From: Syntrophomonadaceae bacterium
GTDB taxonomy: Bacteria; Bacillota; Dethiobacteria; DTU022
Direction: 5' to 3'
Assembly (NCBI GenBank): GCA_007132095.1
Contig: SLPH01000064.1
Location: 1-59,878 of the forward strand
Length of the DNA stretch: 59,878 nt
The stretch's first letter is position 1. Every line of letters begins with the position of its first letter. A model generated the notes under the pieces. It was given only the letters and a program-made list of their open reading frames with translations. It did not search any database and was not told the origin of the DNA. This document shows positions 41,162 to 50,543 of the stretch, piece by piece. The translations under genes were made by a program, and so were the position numbers.

Positions 41162-41307
41162 CTCTTATCCAGAGCGGAGGAGGGACAGCCCCGATGAATC
41201 CCGGCAACCGGACCTGCAGGTTACGGTGCCAATTGCTGCGAAGCTGTTAAAGGCTTCGAGAGATGAGAGGCGCTGCGCAGGCCTCTTAAGGGAAAGGGGT
41301 CTTTTTT
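41162..41307 (+). ncRNA. SAM-I (S-box) riboswitch with intrinsic terminator controlling metK
   Basis: CTCTTATCCAGAGCGGAGGAGGGACAGCCCCGATGAATCCCGGCAACC...GGTGCCAATTGC...GATGAGAG matches S-box consensus; P1 CTCTTATC/GATGAGAG; terminator CCTCTT-AAGGGA-AAGGGG-TCTTTTTT. Confidence 0.95.
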
Positions 41308-41387
41308 ATTGCTAAAAGCTAAATTTGGAGCATAAAGCAGCAGCTGGATATTTAAATGTAATCACACATGAGACAGGAGGAATAATA

Positions 41388-42581
41388 ATGCGTCAAAACA
41401 ACTATTTATTTACTTCGGAATCGGTTACAGAAGGTCATCCTGATAAAATGGCCGATCAGATTTCTGACTCCATCCTTGATGCCATATTAGAGCAGGATCC
41501 CCGGGCCCGTGTAGCGGCAGAGACAATGGTAACCACCGGCCTGGTTTTGGTTTGCGGGGAAATAACAACAGAATGCTATGTTGATATACCCAAACTGGTT
41601 CGTAATAAGGTGAAAGAAATTGGTTACACCAGGGCAAAGTTCGGGTTTGACGGTGACACCTGTGCAGTGCTAACCTCGATAGACGAGCAATCGCCCGATA
41701 TTGCTCTTGGAGTAGACAAAGCGCTGGAAGTGAGGCAGAATGAAGCGGGCAACAGCTATGACGCCACAGGCGCCGGAGACCAGGGTTTAATGTTCGGCTA
41801 TGCCTGCGATGAAACACCTGAGCTAATGCCTTTGCCGATTGCCCTCGCTCACAAGTTGGCCCGGCGTCTTGCCGAGGTGAGGAAAAAGGGGCTGCTCAAG
41901 TACTTGCGGCCTGACGGCAAAACCCAGGTTAGCGTTGCCTACTGCGACGGTCGCCCCTCCCATATTCAGACAATAGTAGTTTCCGCTCAGCACAGCGACT
42001 CCGTCACCCTGGAACAGCTGGAAGGCGACATAATAGAACATGTGATCAAACAAGTGGTTCCGGAAGGGCTGCTTCTGCCCCAGACCAGGTTCCTGGTCAA
42101 CCCTACCGGCCGATTTGTAATAGGCGGCCCCCAGGGCGATTCGGGGTTAACGGGGCGAAAAATTATTGTTGACACCTATGGCGGCTACGCTTCTCATGGC
42201 GGGGGCGCTTTTTCCGGCAAAGACCCGACCAAGGTCGACCGGTCTGCGTCATATGCCGCCCGCTATGCGGCAAAAAATGTTGTTGCCGCCGGCCTTGCTG
42301 CCAGGTGCCAGCTGCAGGTTGCCTATGCAATCGGGGTAGCCCAGCCGGTTTCATTAATGGTGGAGGCTTTCGGAACTGAACGGATCCCCGTTTCGGTTAT
42401 CGAGGACCTGGTACGGAAGCATTTTGACCTGCGGCCTGCCGCAATAATTGATTATTTTGACCTGCGCCGTCCGATATACCAGCAGCTTGCCGCTTATGGG
42501 CATTTTGGCCGGACCGACCTCGAACTGCCGTGGGAGAAGCTGGATAAAGTCAACCTTTTGCAAGAGGCCCTGGGGTCTTAG
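41388..42581 (+). CDS. metK: S-adenosylmethionine synthetase
   Basis: [72 protein letters not shown]-like motif. Confidence 0.97.
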   Translation: MRQNNYLFTSESVTEGHPDKMADQISDSILDAILEQDPRARVAAETMVTTGLVLVCGEITTECYVDIPKLVRNKVKEIGYTRAKFGFDGDTCAVLTSIDEQSPDIALGVDKALEVRQNEAGNSYDATGAGDQGLMFGYACDETPELMPLPIALAHKLARRLAEVRKKGLLKYLRPDGKTQVSVAYCDGRPSHIQTIVVSAQHSDSVTLEQLEGDIIEHVIKQVVPEGLLLPQTRFLVNPTGRFVIGGPQGDSGLTGRKIIVDTYGGYASHGGGAFSGKDPTKVDRSASYAARYAAKNVVAAGLAARCQLQVAYAIGVAQPVSLMVEAFGTERIPVSVIEDLVRKHFDLRPAAIIDYFDLRRPIYQQLAAYGHFGRTDLELPWEKLDKVNLLQEALGS

Positions 42582-42646
42582 AAAGAATCGGGCTTCTCCG
42601 CGGATGCCTCCGACGAGGCATTGTGGTAGAATGAACTGATAAAAAT

Positions 42647-44857
42647 ATGTGCTCTGGAGGTGGCCTCCTGGAAAGTTTTGAAGGCACCCTGGAAAAAATA
42701 AAATTCTACAGCGAAGACAGCGCTTACCTGATCGGAACCCTGAGGTGCAAAGATGGTAAATGCGTCACCATCGTCGGCAATTTCCCTCCCATGCAGGAAG
42801 GAGAAACCCTTTCCCTGCAGGGTGAGTGGCAGATTCACAACCGCTATGGGAAACAGGTTAAAGTTGAAGAATGGGAAAGAATCATGCCCGCCACGGAGGA
42901 GGGCATAATTGGTTACCTCTCTTCAGGTTTAATCAAGGGGATTGGTCCGGTAACAGCCGCTCGCATGGTAAAAAAGTTCGGTTTAGATACACTTGAGGTG
43001 CTTGAAAAAGAGCCATACAGACTGCAGGAAGTAAATGGAATCGGTGATAAAAAAGCAGCCCAGATTATGCAGAGCTATAAGCGCTATAAAGATGTCCAAA
43101 ATGTGCTTGTCTTTTTACAAGGCTACGGCGTAGGAGTGGGGCAGGCAATGCGCCTCTTTCGCCGATACGGACCGCGAACCATAGAGTTGGTTCGCGAAAA
43201 CCCCTATCGCATGGCGGAAGATGTTTTCGGGATTGGATTCAAAACTGCGGACTCAATTGCCCGCCGCCTGGGGTTACCCGAGGGTTCTCCTGAAAGAGTT
43301 CAGGCCTCAATAACATACACCTTAAGCAGGGCTGCGGAACAGGGGCATGTATACCTGCCCAGGCCGGTCCTGTTTGAGAGGATCAGGGAGCTGCTTGATA
43401 TATCCGGAGAAGCTTTGCCTGAAGCATTCCTGGAAACCCAGCTTATGGCAATGATCGAAGGGAAACGCTTACAGAAGGAACAGCTTGAAGATGGCGAAGC
43501 TATTTACTATGCCCCGTTTTTTCAGGCTGAAACCGGAGCAGCCAGGTTATTCGCCGCCCTTTCCGCCGGCGCTGTCCGCTATGAAGATAAAAAAGAGGCT
43601 GAAGCGCTGGCTGCCGTTCAGAAAGAAGCCGCCCACCTGACAGGCGAACAGCAACAGGTGCTTGAGCAGTCATTAAGCTGCGGAGTGCTTATTGTGACCG
43701 GCGGGCCCGGAACCGGTAAAACCACTACGATCAAGGCTCTGCTCTCTCTATTCCAGAAGCTAAAAGAGAAGGTTTTGCTCGCCGCTCCAACCGGCCGGGC
43801 GGCGAAAAGAGTGACTGAAGCTACCGGGGAAGAAGCTTTTACGATTCACCGCATGCTGGAATACAGTTTTGTTGAGGATGAAGGCTTCCGGTTTCAGCGC
43901 AATGAAGATAACCCCGTCCAGGCCGGAGTAGTGATTGTCGACGAAGCTTCAATGGTAGACCTGCTCCTGGTTTACCAGCTTTTAAAAGCGATCCCGCCGG
44001 GCTGCCGCTTGATCATGGTCGGCGATGTTGACCAGCTTCCCGCGGTGGGGGCAGGCAACGTGCTGCGCGACCTGATCGGAGCCGGGAATATTTCCTGTAT
44101 CAGGCTCGGCCATATCTTCAGGCAGGCCCGGGAGAGCATGATTATTGTTAATGCGCACAGGGTAAACTGCGGGGAAATGCCCTATCTGAACCGGAAAAAC
44201 AAAGATTTCTTTTTCATCAATGAAGAAGATGCTGAAAACGCTGCCAGGCTCATTGTGCAGCTCTGCCGGGAGCGCCTTCCAAATTATGGCCCCTTTGACC
44301 CGCTGCTGGATATCCAGGTGCTGACCCCGATGAGGCGGACCGCTGCAGGCGTGGAAAGGCTTAACCTGCTGCTTCAGGAAGCGCTGAACCCCCCTTCATC
44401 CCGCAAACTGGAACAGATCGCAAAAGGTAATGTTTACCGGCTTGGCGATAAAGTGATGCAGGTTCGCAATAACTACCAGAAAGAAGTCTATAACGGCGAT
44501 ATCGGGCTTATAACCGCTATCGACAGGGAAGAGGGAGAACTGGTTGTAACATTCAGGGATTTGCTTCAGCCCCGGCCTGTTGTTTATGATTTCACAGAGC
44601 TTGATGAGCTGACTTTATCCTACGCGGTCTCTGTTCATAAGAGCCAGGGCAGTGAATATCCCGTAATTGTCATGCCTGTTTTAACCCAGCATTATATGCT
44701 GCTGCAGCGGAACCTGCTTTACACCGGCATCACCAGGGCTCGAAAGCTGGCGGTCCTCGTAGGCAGCAAGAAAGCCCTGGCCATAGCCGTAAAAAACAAC
44801 AAGGCAGAAGAGCGCTACAGCTATCTTGACGGTCGCTTAGCCGGAAAGAAGAAATAA
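42647..44857 (+). CDS. recD2: RecD-like helicase (RecD2/TraA family); start uncertain
   Basis: VTGGPGTGKTTTIKALLSLF Walker A, VIVDEASMVDLLL, helix-hairpin-helix N-terminal region, YAVSVHKSQGSEYPVIVMPV. Confidence 0.94.
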   Translation: MCSGGGLLESFEGTLEKIKFYSEDSAYLIGTLRCKDGKCVTIVGNFPPMQEGETLSLQGEWQIHNRYGKQVKVEEWERIMPATEEGIIGYLSSGLIKGIGPVTAARMVKKFGLDTLEVLEKEPYRLQEVNGIGDKKAAQIMQSYKRYKDVQNVLVFLQGYGVGVGQAMRLFRRYGPRTIELVRENPYRMAEDVFGIGFKTADSIARRLGLPEGSPERVQASITYTLSRAAEQGHVYLPRPVLFERIRELLDISGEALPEAFLETQLMAMIEGKRLQKEQLEDGEAIYYAPFFQAETGAARLFAALSAGAVRYEDKKEAEALAAVQKEAAHLTGEQQQVLEQSLSCGVLIVTGGPGTGKTTTIKALLSLFQKLKEKVLLAAPTGRAAKRVTEATGEEAFTIHRMLEYSFVEDEGFRFQRNEDNPVQAGVVIVDEASMVDLLLVYQLLKAIPPGCRLIMVGDVDQLPAVGAGNVLRDLIGAGNISCIRLGHIFRQARESMIIVNAHRVNCGEMPYLNRKNKDFFFINEEDAENAARLIVQLCRERLPNYGPFDPLLDIQVLTPMRRTAAGVERLNLLLQEALNPPSSRKLEQIAKGNVYRLGDKVMQVRNNYQKEVYNGDIGLITAIDREEGELVVTFRDLLQPRPVVYDFTELDELTLSYAVSVHKSQGSEYPVIVMPVLTQHYMLLQRNLLYTGITRARKLAVLVGSKKALAIAVKNNKAEERYSYLDGRLAGKKK

Positions 44858-44858
44858 T

Positions 44859-45599
44859 TTGGTCATCAGAGATAATCGGATCGCGGGAAAGCCTTCCGCT
44901 TTACAGCGCTTTTCGGAAACAATATGGGAGACCCTTTATCCGGATCGGTGCTTGTTCTGCCGTATTATTATGCCTCCGGAGGCCGCGTACCCTCTCTGCC
45001 TGGAATGCCAGGCGGTTTTCGTTCCGGCCGGCTTGCTCTGCATTCATTGTGAAAGGCCGATTGAAAGAAAAGTATGTGACTGTAAATTTTCCGGTCAGGC
45101 TCTCGCAGGTTTTTTTGCCCTGACCTGGTATAACCGGCATTGGCGCAAGATTCTTCACGGCTTGAAATATGGCTCCAGGCGTTCACTGGCCAGGCCCCTT
45201 GGGAAGTGGCTCGGCCGGGAAATAATGGATGGCCGCTACTTCGACGCTGATTATATTGTCCCTGTTCCTATCCACGAAAGCCGTTATCGGCAGCGCGGCT
45301 ATAATCAGAGCGCGCTGCTGGCGCAATACATGGGTCGCGAAATGGATCTGCCTGTTTATGATTTGTTGCAAAAAACGGTTCAGACTCCTCCACAAACGGG
45401 GCTCTCCCGCCGTGATCGCATCTCTAATATGCGCGGTTCCTTTACCTGCCTCAGTTTATCACTGCAGGGAAGCCGGGTCTTGCTGGTAGACGATGTTTTC
45501 ACAACGGGCGCTACGGTCAGGGAAGCATCTTCTGAACTGATTAAGGCCGGCGCATCGGTTTTCGGGGCAGTCGTCGCCTTTAACCCGAGGTTAAATTGA
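44859..45599 (+). CDS. comFC: ComF-family phosphoribosyltransferase-like protein
   Basis: Zinc-finger cysteines (CLFC, CLEC, CIHC), VLLVDDVFTTGATVREASSELIKAGA. Confidence 0.9.
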   Translation: MVIRDNRIAGKPSALQRFSETIWETLYPDRCLFCRIIMPPEAAYPLCLECQAVFVPAGLLCIHCERPIERKVCDCKFSGQALAGFFALTWYNRHWRKILHGLKYGSRRSLARPLGKWLGREIMDGRYFDADYIVPVPIHESRYRQRGYNQSALLAQYMGREMDLPVYDLLQKTVQTPPQTGLSRRDRISNMRGSFTCLSLSLQGSRVLLVDDVFTTGATVREASSELIKAGASVFGAVVAFNPRLN

Positions 45600-45690
45600 T
45601 TCTGCATCAGGGCAGGATTTTTTACTGGACAGGTGAATTATAACTGTAGTAATATGTTTATCAATATACGGCGGAGGGAGATAGATATAT

Positions 45691-46227
45691 ATGAAAGTAA
45701 TAGTGCGTGGTAAAAATATTGAAGCAACGCCGGCTCTTGTAGATTATGCCACGAAAAAACTGAGTAAACTGGAAAAGCACTTTGACCGCGCGGCCGATGC
45801 CCAGGTAGTGCTGTCTGTAATTAGAGAGGATCATATTGTTGAAGTAACTTTTAACCTCGACGGGCTTATCCTGCGCGGCGAGGAATCGACCGGTGATATG
45901 TATGCCTCTATTGATATGGTTGCCGATAAACTGGAAAAACAGATTGGAAAATACAAAACCCGCATGAACAAATCGATGCGTCAACAGGGGCTGCGGACAA
46001 TAAGCGAGAAACACGCGGCCAAAGAAGCTGAAGAAAGAGCATCCGAAGAACCAACTGTGGTAAAAACCAAGCGCTTCACGCTCAAGCCGATGACGGTTGA
46101 AGAAGCTATCATGCAGATGGACTTGTTGGGCCATGATTTCTTTGTCTATTCCGATGCGGACAGCGACTCCGTAAATGTGCTGTACAGGCGCAAAGATGGT
46201 AACTACGGGTTGATTGAACCTGAGTAA
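45691..46227 (+). CDS. hpf: Ribosome hibernation-promoting factor, long form
   Basis: N-terminal HPF domain KVIVRGKNIEATPALVDYATKKLSKLEKHF and C-terminal dimerisation domain VVKTKRFTLKPMTVEEAIMQMDLLGHDFFVYSDADS. Confidence 0.95.
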   Translation: MKVIVRGKNIEATPALVDYATKKLSKLEKHFDRAADAQVVLSVIREDHIVEVTFNLDGLILRGEESTGDMYASIDMVADKLEKQIGKYKTRMNKSMRQQGLRTISEKHAAKEAEERASEEPTVVKTKRFTLKPMTVEEAIMQMDLLGHDFFVYSDADSDSVNVLYRRKDGNYGLIEPE

Positions 46228-46233
46228 AGTTTC

Positions 46234-46260
46234 AAAACGGGCCGGCAACCCGGCCGTTTT
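46234..46260. terminator. Strong hairpin between hpf and the next ORF, possible terminator
   Basis: AAAACGGGCCGG / CCGGCCGTTTT with a short T4 end. Confidence 0.5.
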
Positions 46261-46277
46261 GCAGAAGAGGTAAATAG

Positions 46278-47411
46278 ATGCGCGACTCTGTTTCTGTCGT
46301 TATGTTTGAAGGCTCTGATCCCCGGAGCAGGGTTGAAGAAATGATTACCGCTGTTCGCCAGGCTTCCCTGCTGGACAACCTTGAAAAGATGAAGATGGTT
46401 CCTGAGATTGGATCCATCTATCTTTATACCAACAGGGCTGAGTTGGTCAGGGATGCAGAAAATGCCGGCGCGAGGGTTGAGCTTAACTCGACAGCCCCCG
46501 CCGGCTTTCACTTTGGCCGTGCCCTGCAGAAAGCGGTCAGGGACAACAACCTGACCCGGGTATTTTGTCTGAACGGTGCGGGATGCCCGCTGATCAGCCC
46601 TTCTGAGCTCTCAATGATCTGTCGGACCCTGCTGACCAGGGAAAATTTTGTCTATACCAACAATACTCAATCTGCGGATATCGCTGCTTTCACGGTAACT
46701 GATGGTTTTGCCGGACTGGAGCTGCCGGCAATGGATAACAGCCTGGCCCTGACCCTGCGGGACGAATTGGGCCTCGAAATGGAACTAATGCCGCACAGCT
46801 TAGGGCTGCTGTTTGACATTGATACCCCGTCTGACCTGCTGGTTTTGGGATCAGGCCCCTTTTGCGGAATGAAAACCAGGGCCGCCTTAGACTGCCTAAA
46901 CCTGGATTACACGCGGCTTGAGCAAGCCAAGCAGGTTCTCGGAAATGAATACCGCGACGTTGCCCTGGTCGGCCGTGTCGGGGCCCCTGTCATTGCGAGA
47001 CTAAATGCGATCCTGAAGCTGCGGCTGCGCATATTTTCCGAGGAGCGCGGTATGAAATCTTTAGGCCGGATTGCCTCGCGTGAAGTAGTCTCGCTGCTCG
47101 GGATGTTGATCGAACATTCCGGGTTGGAGAAATTCTTTTCTTACCTGGAAAAGGTCGCCGAATGTGCATTCATCGACAGCAGGGTCCTGATGTATCATTT
47201 CGGCTGCTATCTCTCCGATCAGGAGCGGTACCTGTCCGATCTCGGCCTCTGGCAAGAAATTGAAAACCCCTGGTTGCAAGAGTTTACCAGGCTGGCTTCG
47301 GAATGCGGCATACCGGTCATTCTCGGGGGACACTCGCTTGTCTCCGGCAGCCTCTGGGCGCTTACCTGCGAGCTGAATCCCGATGAGCGGGAATCATGGA
47401 GATCTTGTTAG
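46278..47411 (+). CDS. Hypothetical protein, N-terminal half possibly nucleotidyl-/glycosyltransferase-A-like
   Basis: Intact 377-aa ORF with a plausible ribosome site between hpf and secA; MFEGSDPRSRVEEMITAVRQASLLDNLEK and FDIDTPSDLLVL resemble a GT-A fold but are not diagnostic. Confidence 0.6.
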   Translation: MRDSVSVVMFEGSDPRSRVEEMITAVRQASLLDNLEKMKMVPEIGSIYLYTNRAELVRDAENAGARVELNSTAPAGFHFGRALQKAVRDNNLTRVFCLNGAGCPLISPSELSMICRTLLTRENFVYTNNTQSADIAAFTVTDGFAGLELPAMDNSLALTLRDELGLEMELMPHSLGLLFDIDTPSDLLVLGSGPFCGMKTRAALDCLNLDYTRLEQAKQVLGNEYRDVALVGRVGAPVIARLNAILKLRLRIFSEERGMKSLGRIASREVVSLLGMLIEHSGLEKFFSYLEKVAECAFIDSRVLMYHFGCYLSDQERYLSDLGLWQEIENPWLQEFTRLASECGIPVILGGHSLVSGSLWALTCELNPDERESWRSC

Positions 47412-47521
47412 CAGGCCGGTAGTTATGTTAATATGCATAGAGAAGCCGCGCATTCACAGCGCCTGCCGGTAAGGAGCCAAGAGGTTCCTTTTTGCTGAGT
47501 GCAGATGAAGGGAGTTTTGTG

Positions 47522-50506
47522 ATGGCTGCTTTTATTCATAAGCTATTTGGCGATCCAAACCAGAAAGAACTGCGACGGTTGGAAAAAACGGTTGCCCGGG
47601 TCAATGAACTTGAAGATTGGACCTCTTCTCTTGATGAAGCCGAATTTCCAATCCAGACCGAAAAATTTAAAACCCGCCTGGCAGAAGGGGAAAGCCTCGA
47701 TGACCTTTTGCCGGAAGCATATGCCCTGGTCCGGGAAGCGGCCAGGCGTAAAACGGGAATGCGCCCTTTCGATGTCCAGATTATTGGCGGTATCGTTCTT
47801 CATCATGGGCGCATCGCGGAAATGAAAACCGGTGAGGGGAAAACCCTGGTTGCAACCCTGCCATCCTATCTTAACGCGCTTACCGGTAAGGGGGTCCACG
47901 TAGTTACGGTGAACGACTACCTGGCCCGCCGGGATCGCTACTGGATGGGCCCGATTTTTGAAATGCTGGGCTTAAAAGTGGGGTTGATCGTGCAGGGGCT
48001 CGAACCGGAGCAGCGCCGGGAATCGTATCACGCTGATATTGTTTATGCCACCAACAACGAACTCGGTTTTGATTACCTGCGTGATAACATGGTTCTCTAC
48101 AAAAAAGACATGGTGCAGCGGGAACTGCACTTTGCCATTGTTGACGAAGTTGACAGCATCCTGATCGATGAAGCGCGCACCCCTCTTATTATCAGCAGCC
48201 GGGTTGAGTCCCGCGAAGAATATGGCCGTTGGAAAAATGAGGTTGAGCACTTAATCCGCAGGCAGGGTAAGCTGGTCAATGATTTGCTGAACCAGGCCCG
48301 AAAAGAACTCGATGATCAAAACCTGGAAGAAGCTGCAGAACTGCTGCTGCTGGCTCGTCGGGGTTCGCCGAAGAATAAAACCCTGATGAAGATGCTCAAG
48401 GAGCAGGGTGTCGAAAAGCTGGTTGAGAGGACACGCCAGCGGCTGATGACTGAGAAAAGACTCAACGCTCTCGATGAAGAGCTGTACTACCTGATTGATG
48501 AAGCAACCAGGCATGCCGACATCAAGGACAAAGGTTATCGCGAACTGGAAAAAATTAACCCCGAGCTGATGAAGCTGCTATCCCTGGACCGAGGCGGCGA
48601 AGAGTCTGAAGCCATGGACGATGTTGATCAGGCTGAAGCGGCGGGCGAACACCGGCATTATTTTGACCAGCTGATCAGGGCCTATTCGCTCTATGAGCGG
48701 GATGTTGACTACGTGGTTCAGGACGGCAAGGTAATCATCGTTGATCTTTTTACCGGCCGCCTGATGCACGGTAGACGCTATTCCGACGGACTGCACCAGG
48801 CTATCGAGGCCAAAGAGGGTGTAGAAGTGCAGGCGGCTACCCGCACGGTAGCCTCAATTACATTCCAGAACTACTTCCGCATGTATGAGAAGATTGCCGG
48901 AATGACCGGGACTGCCCTGACCGAAGAGGCCGAATTCCGCAGTATTTATGGCATGGATGTCGTGGAAATTCCGACAAACAAACATTTAATCCGGCAAGAG
49001 CTGCCAGACTTAATCTATAAGACCGATCGGGCTAAGTTTCAGGCTGTCATGGAGGAAATAGCCCAACTGCAGGAGCGCGGCCAGCCGGTGCTTGTCGGTA
49101 CAGTTTCTGTTGAAAAATCTGAAATGCTCAGCAAGATGCTCAAGCGGCACGGTATTGCCCACGAGGTTTTAAATGCAGTCAACCATACCCGTGAAGCTTA
49201 TATCATTGCCCAGGCCGGTAGGAAATCAGCGGTAACTATATCCACCAACATGGCCGGGCGAGGCACCGATATTATCCTGGGCGGCAACCCTGACTATCTG
49301 GCTCGCGAACAGCTGGAAAAAGAGTTTGATGCCCAACCTGGCGAACTCCAGGATTCTGAGAAAGAAAAATGGGAAGCCCGCCACAGGGAACTGTTGGATA
49401 AATATCTGGAGGAAGCCCGCCTGCAGCGCCAGGAAGTACTGCAGCTGGGAGGCTTGCATGTTTTGGGAACAGAGCGTCATGAGAGCCGGAGGATTGACAA
49501 CCAGCTGCGCGGCCGCTCCGGGCGGCAGGGCGATCCGGGCTCTTCCCAGTTTTTCGTTTCCCTGGAAGATGACCTGATGCGCCTGTTTGGCGGGGATAAT
49601 ATTGCATCTTTAATGGATCGCTTCGGCATCGAAGAGGATGTTCCCATCGACCATCCCCTTGTAGGGCGGGCTATCGAGAATGCCCAGAAGAAGGTCGAAT
49701 CCCGCAACTTTGAAATCAGGCGCAGCCTGCTGGACTATGACGATGTTCTCAATGCCCAGCGTAAAGTTATCTACAGCCAGCGCCGCCGCGTACTTGAAGG
49801 CGAAAACATGAAGGAGCCGGTCCTGGAGATGGTTCGGGAAGTTGCCGTTCGCATGGTCGGCGAATTTACCGCTGAACAGGGTTTTCTTGATGATCAGAGC
49901 GCCCGCAGCCTGCTGGAACAGGCTGAAGGGTCCTTCTTGCGCCGCGGCGCCGTGGATGTTGAAGAGATCTCTGACCAGGAAGAGCAGGACGTGCTTAAGA
50001 TCTTCCTTGACGAGGCCCGCGCATTTTATGAACAGCGGGAGCAGGAGCTAACTGTCGATGTAATGCGCGAACTCGAGCGCGTCATCCTGCTTAAAACGGT
50101 AGACCGGCACTGGATGTACTTTATAGATGTGATGCACGAATTAAGGCGCGAAGTGCACACCCAGGCCTACGCCCAGCGCGATCCCCTGGTAGCCTACAAA
50201 CGTCAAAGCTTTGATATGTTTGAAGATATGATCCAGCAGGTCCAGGCTGATGTAGTCAGGGCGGCATACCAGGTAAAGGTTTCTGCCGCGCCCCAGCGGC
50301 AGTCGGTGACCGGCCAGCAAACAACCGGCTTCAAGCCCGGTATCACGGCGGTGGGTGGAGGCAGACCTGCCTCTCAGCCTGGAGCGGGCCACCAGGCAGC
50401 GGGGGCAAAACAAAAGCAGCAGCCGGTAACCGTTGAGAAAATTGGAAGGAACGATCCCTGCCCCTGTGGCAGCGGTAAGAAATACAAAAAATGCTGCGGT
50501 AAATGA
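47522..50506 (+). CDS. secA: Preprotein translocase ATPase SecA, with extended insertion and C-terminal SEC-C zinc motif
   Basis: MKTGEGKTLVATLPSYLNAL, GLHVLGTERHESRRIDNQLRGRSGRQGDPGSSQFFVSLEDDLMRLF, C-term NDPCPCGSGKKYKKCC. Confidence 0.97.
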   Translation: MAAFIHKLFGDPNQKELRRLEKTVARVNELEDWTSSLDEAEFPIQTEKFKTRLAEGESLDDLLPEAYALVREAARRKTGMRPFDVQIIGGIVLHHGRIAEMKTGEGKTLVATLPSYLNALTGKGVHVVTVNDYLARRDRYWMGPIFEMLGLKVGLIVQGLEPEQRRESYHADIVYATNNELGFDYLRDNMVLYKKDMVQRELHFAIVDEVDSILIDEARTPLIISSRVESREEYGRWKNEVEHLIRRQGKLVNDLLNQARKELDDQNLEEAAELLLLARRGSPKNKTLMKMLKEQGVEKLVERTRQRLMTEKRLNALDEELYYLIDEATRHADIKDKGYRELEKINPELMKLLSLDRGGEESEAMDDVDQAEAAGEHRHYFDQLIRAYSLYERDVDYVVQDGKVIIVDLFTGRLMHGRRYSDGLHQAIEAKEGVEVQAATRTVASITFQNYFRMYEKIAGMTGTALTEEAEFRSIYGMDVVEIPTNKHLIRQELPDLIYKTDRAKFQAVMEEIAQLQERGQPVLVGTVSVEKSEMLSKMLKRHGIAHEVLNAVNHTREAYIIAQAGRKSAVTISTNMAGRGTDIILGGNPDYLAREQLEKEFDAQPGELQDSEKEKWEARHRELLDKYLEEARLQRQEVLQLGGLHVLGTERHESRRIDNQLRGRSGRQGDPGSSQFFVSLEDDLMRLFGGDNIASLMDRFGIEEDVPIDHPLVGRAIENAQKKVESRNFEIRRSLLDYDDVLNAQRKVIYSQRRRVLEGENMKEPVLEMVREVAVRMVGEFTAEQGFLDDQSARSLLEQAEGSFLRRGAVDVEEISDQEEQDVLKIFLDEARAFYEQREQELTVDVMRELERVILLKTVDRHWMYFIDVMHELRREVHTQAYAQRDPLVAYKRQSFDMFEDMIQQVQADVVRAAYQVKVSAAPQRQSVTGQQTTGFKPGITAVGGGRPASQPGAGHQAAGAKQKQQPVTVEKIGRNDPCPCGSGKKYKKCCGK

Positions 50507-50543
50507 TAAATTAAAGCAAATGCAGCTGAGAGCAGGTGGGAAG

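Noticed and set aside
41124-41315. 63-aa + strand ORF upstream of metK
   Set aside because: Overlaps the SAM riboswitch and its terminator; coding potential is incidental.
45661-46248. 195-aa minus-strand ORF covering all of hpf
   Set aside because: hpf on the + strand is unambiguous; the antisense product has no recognisable motif.
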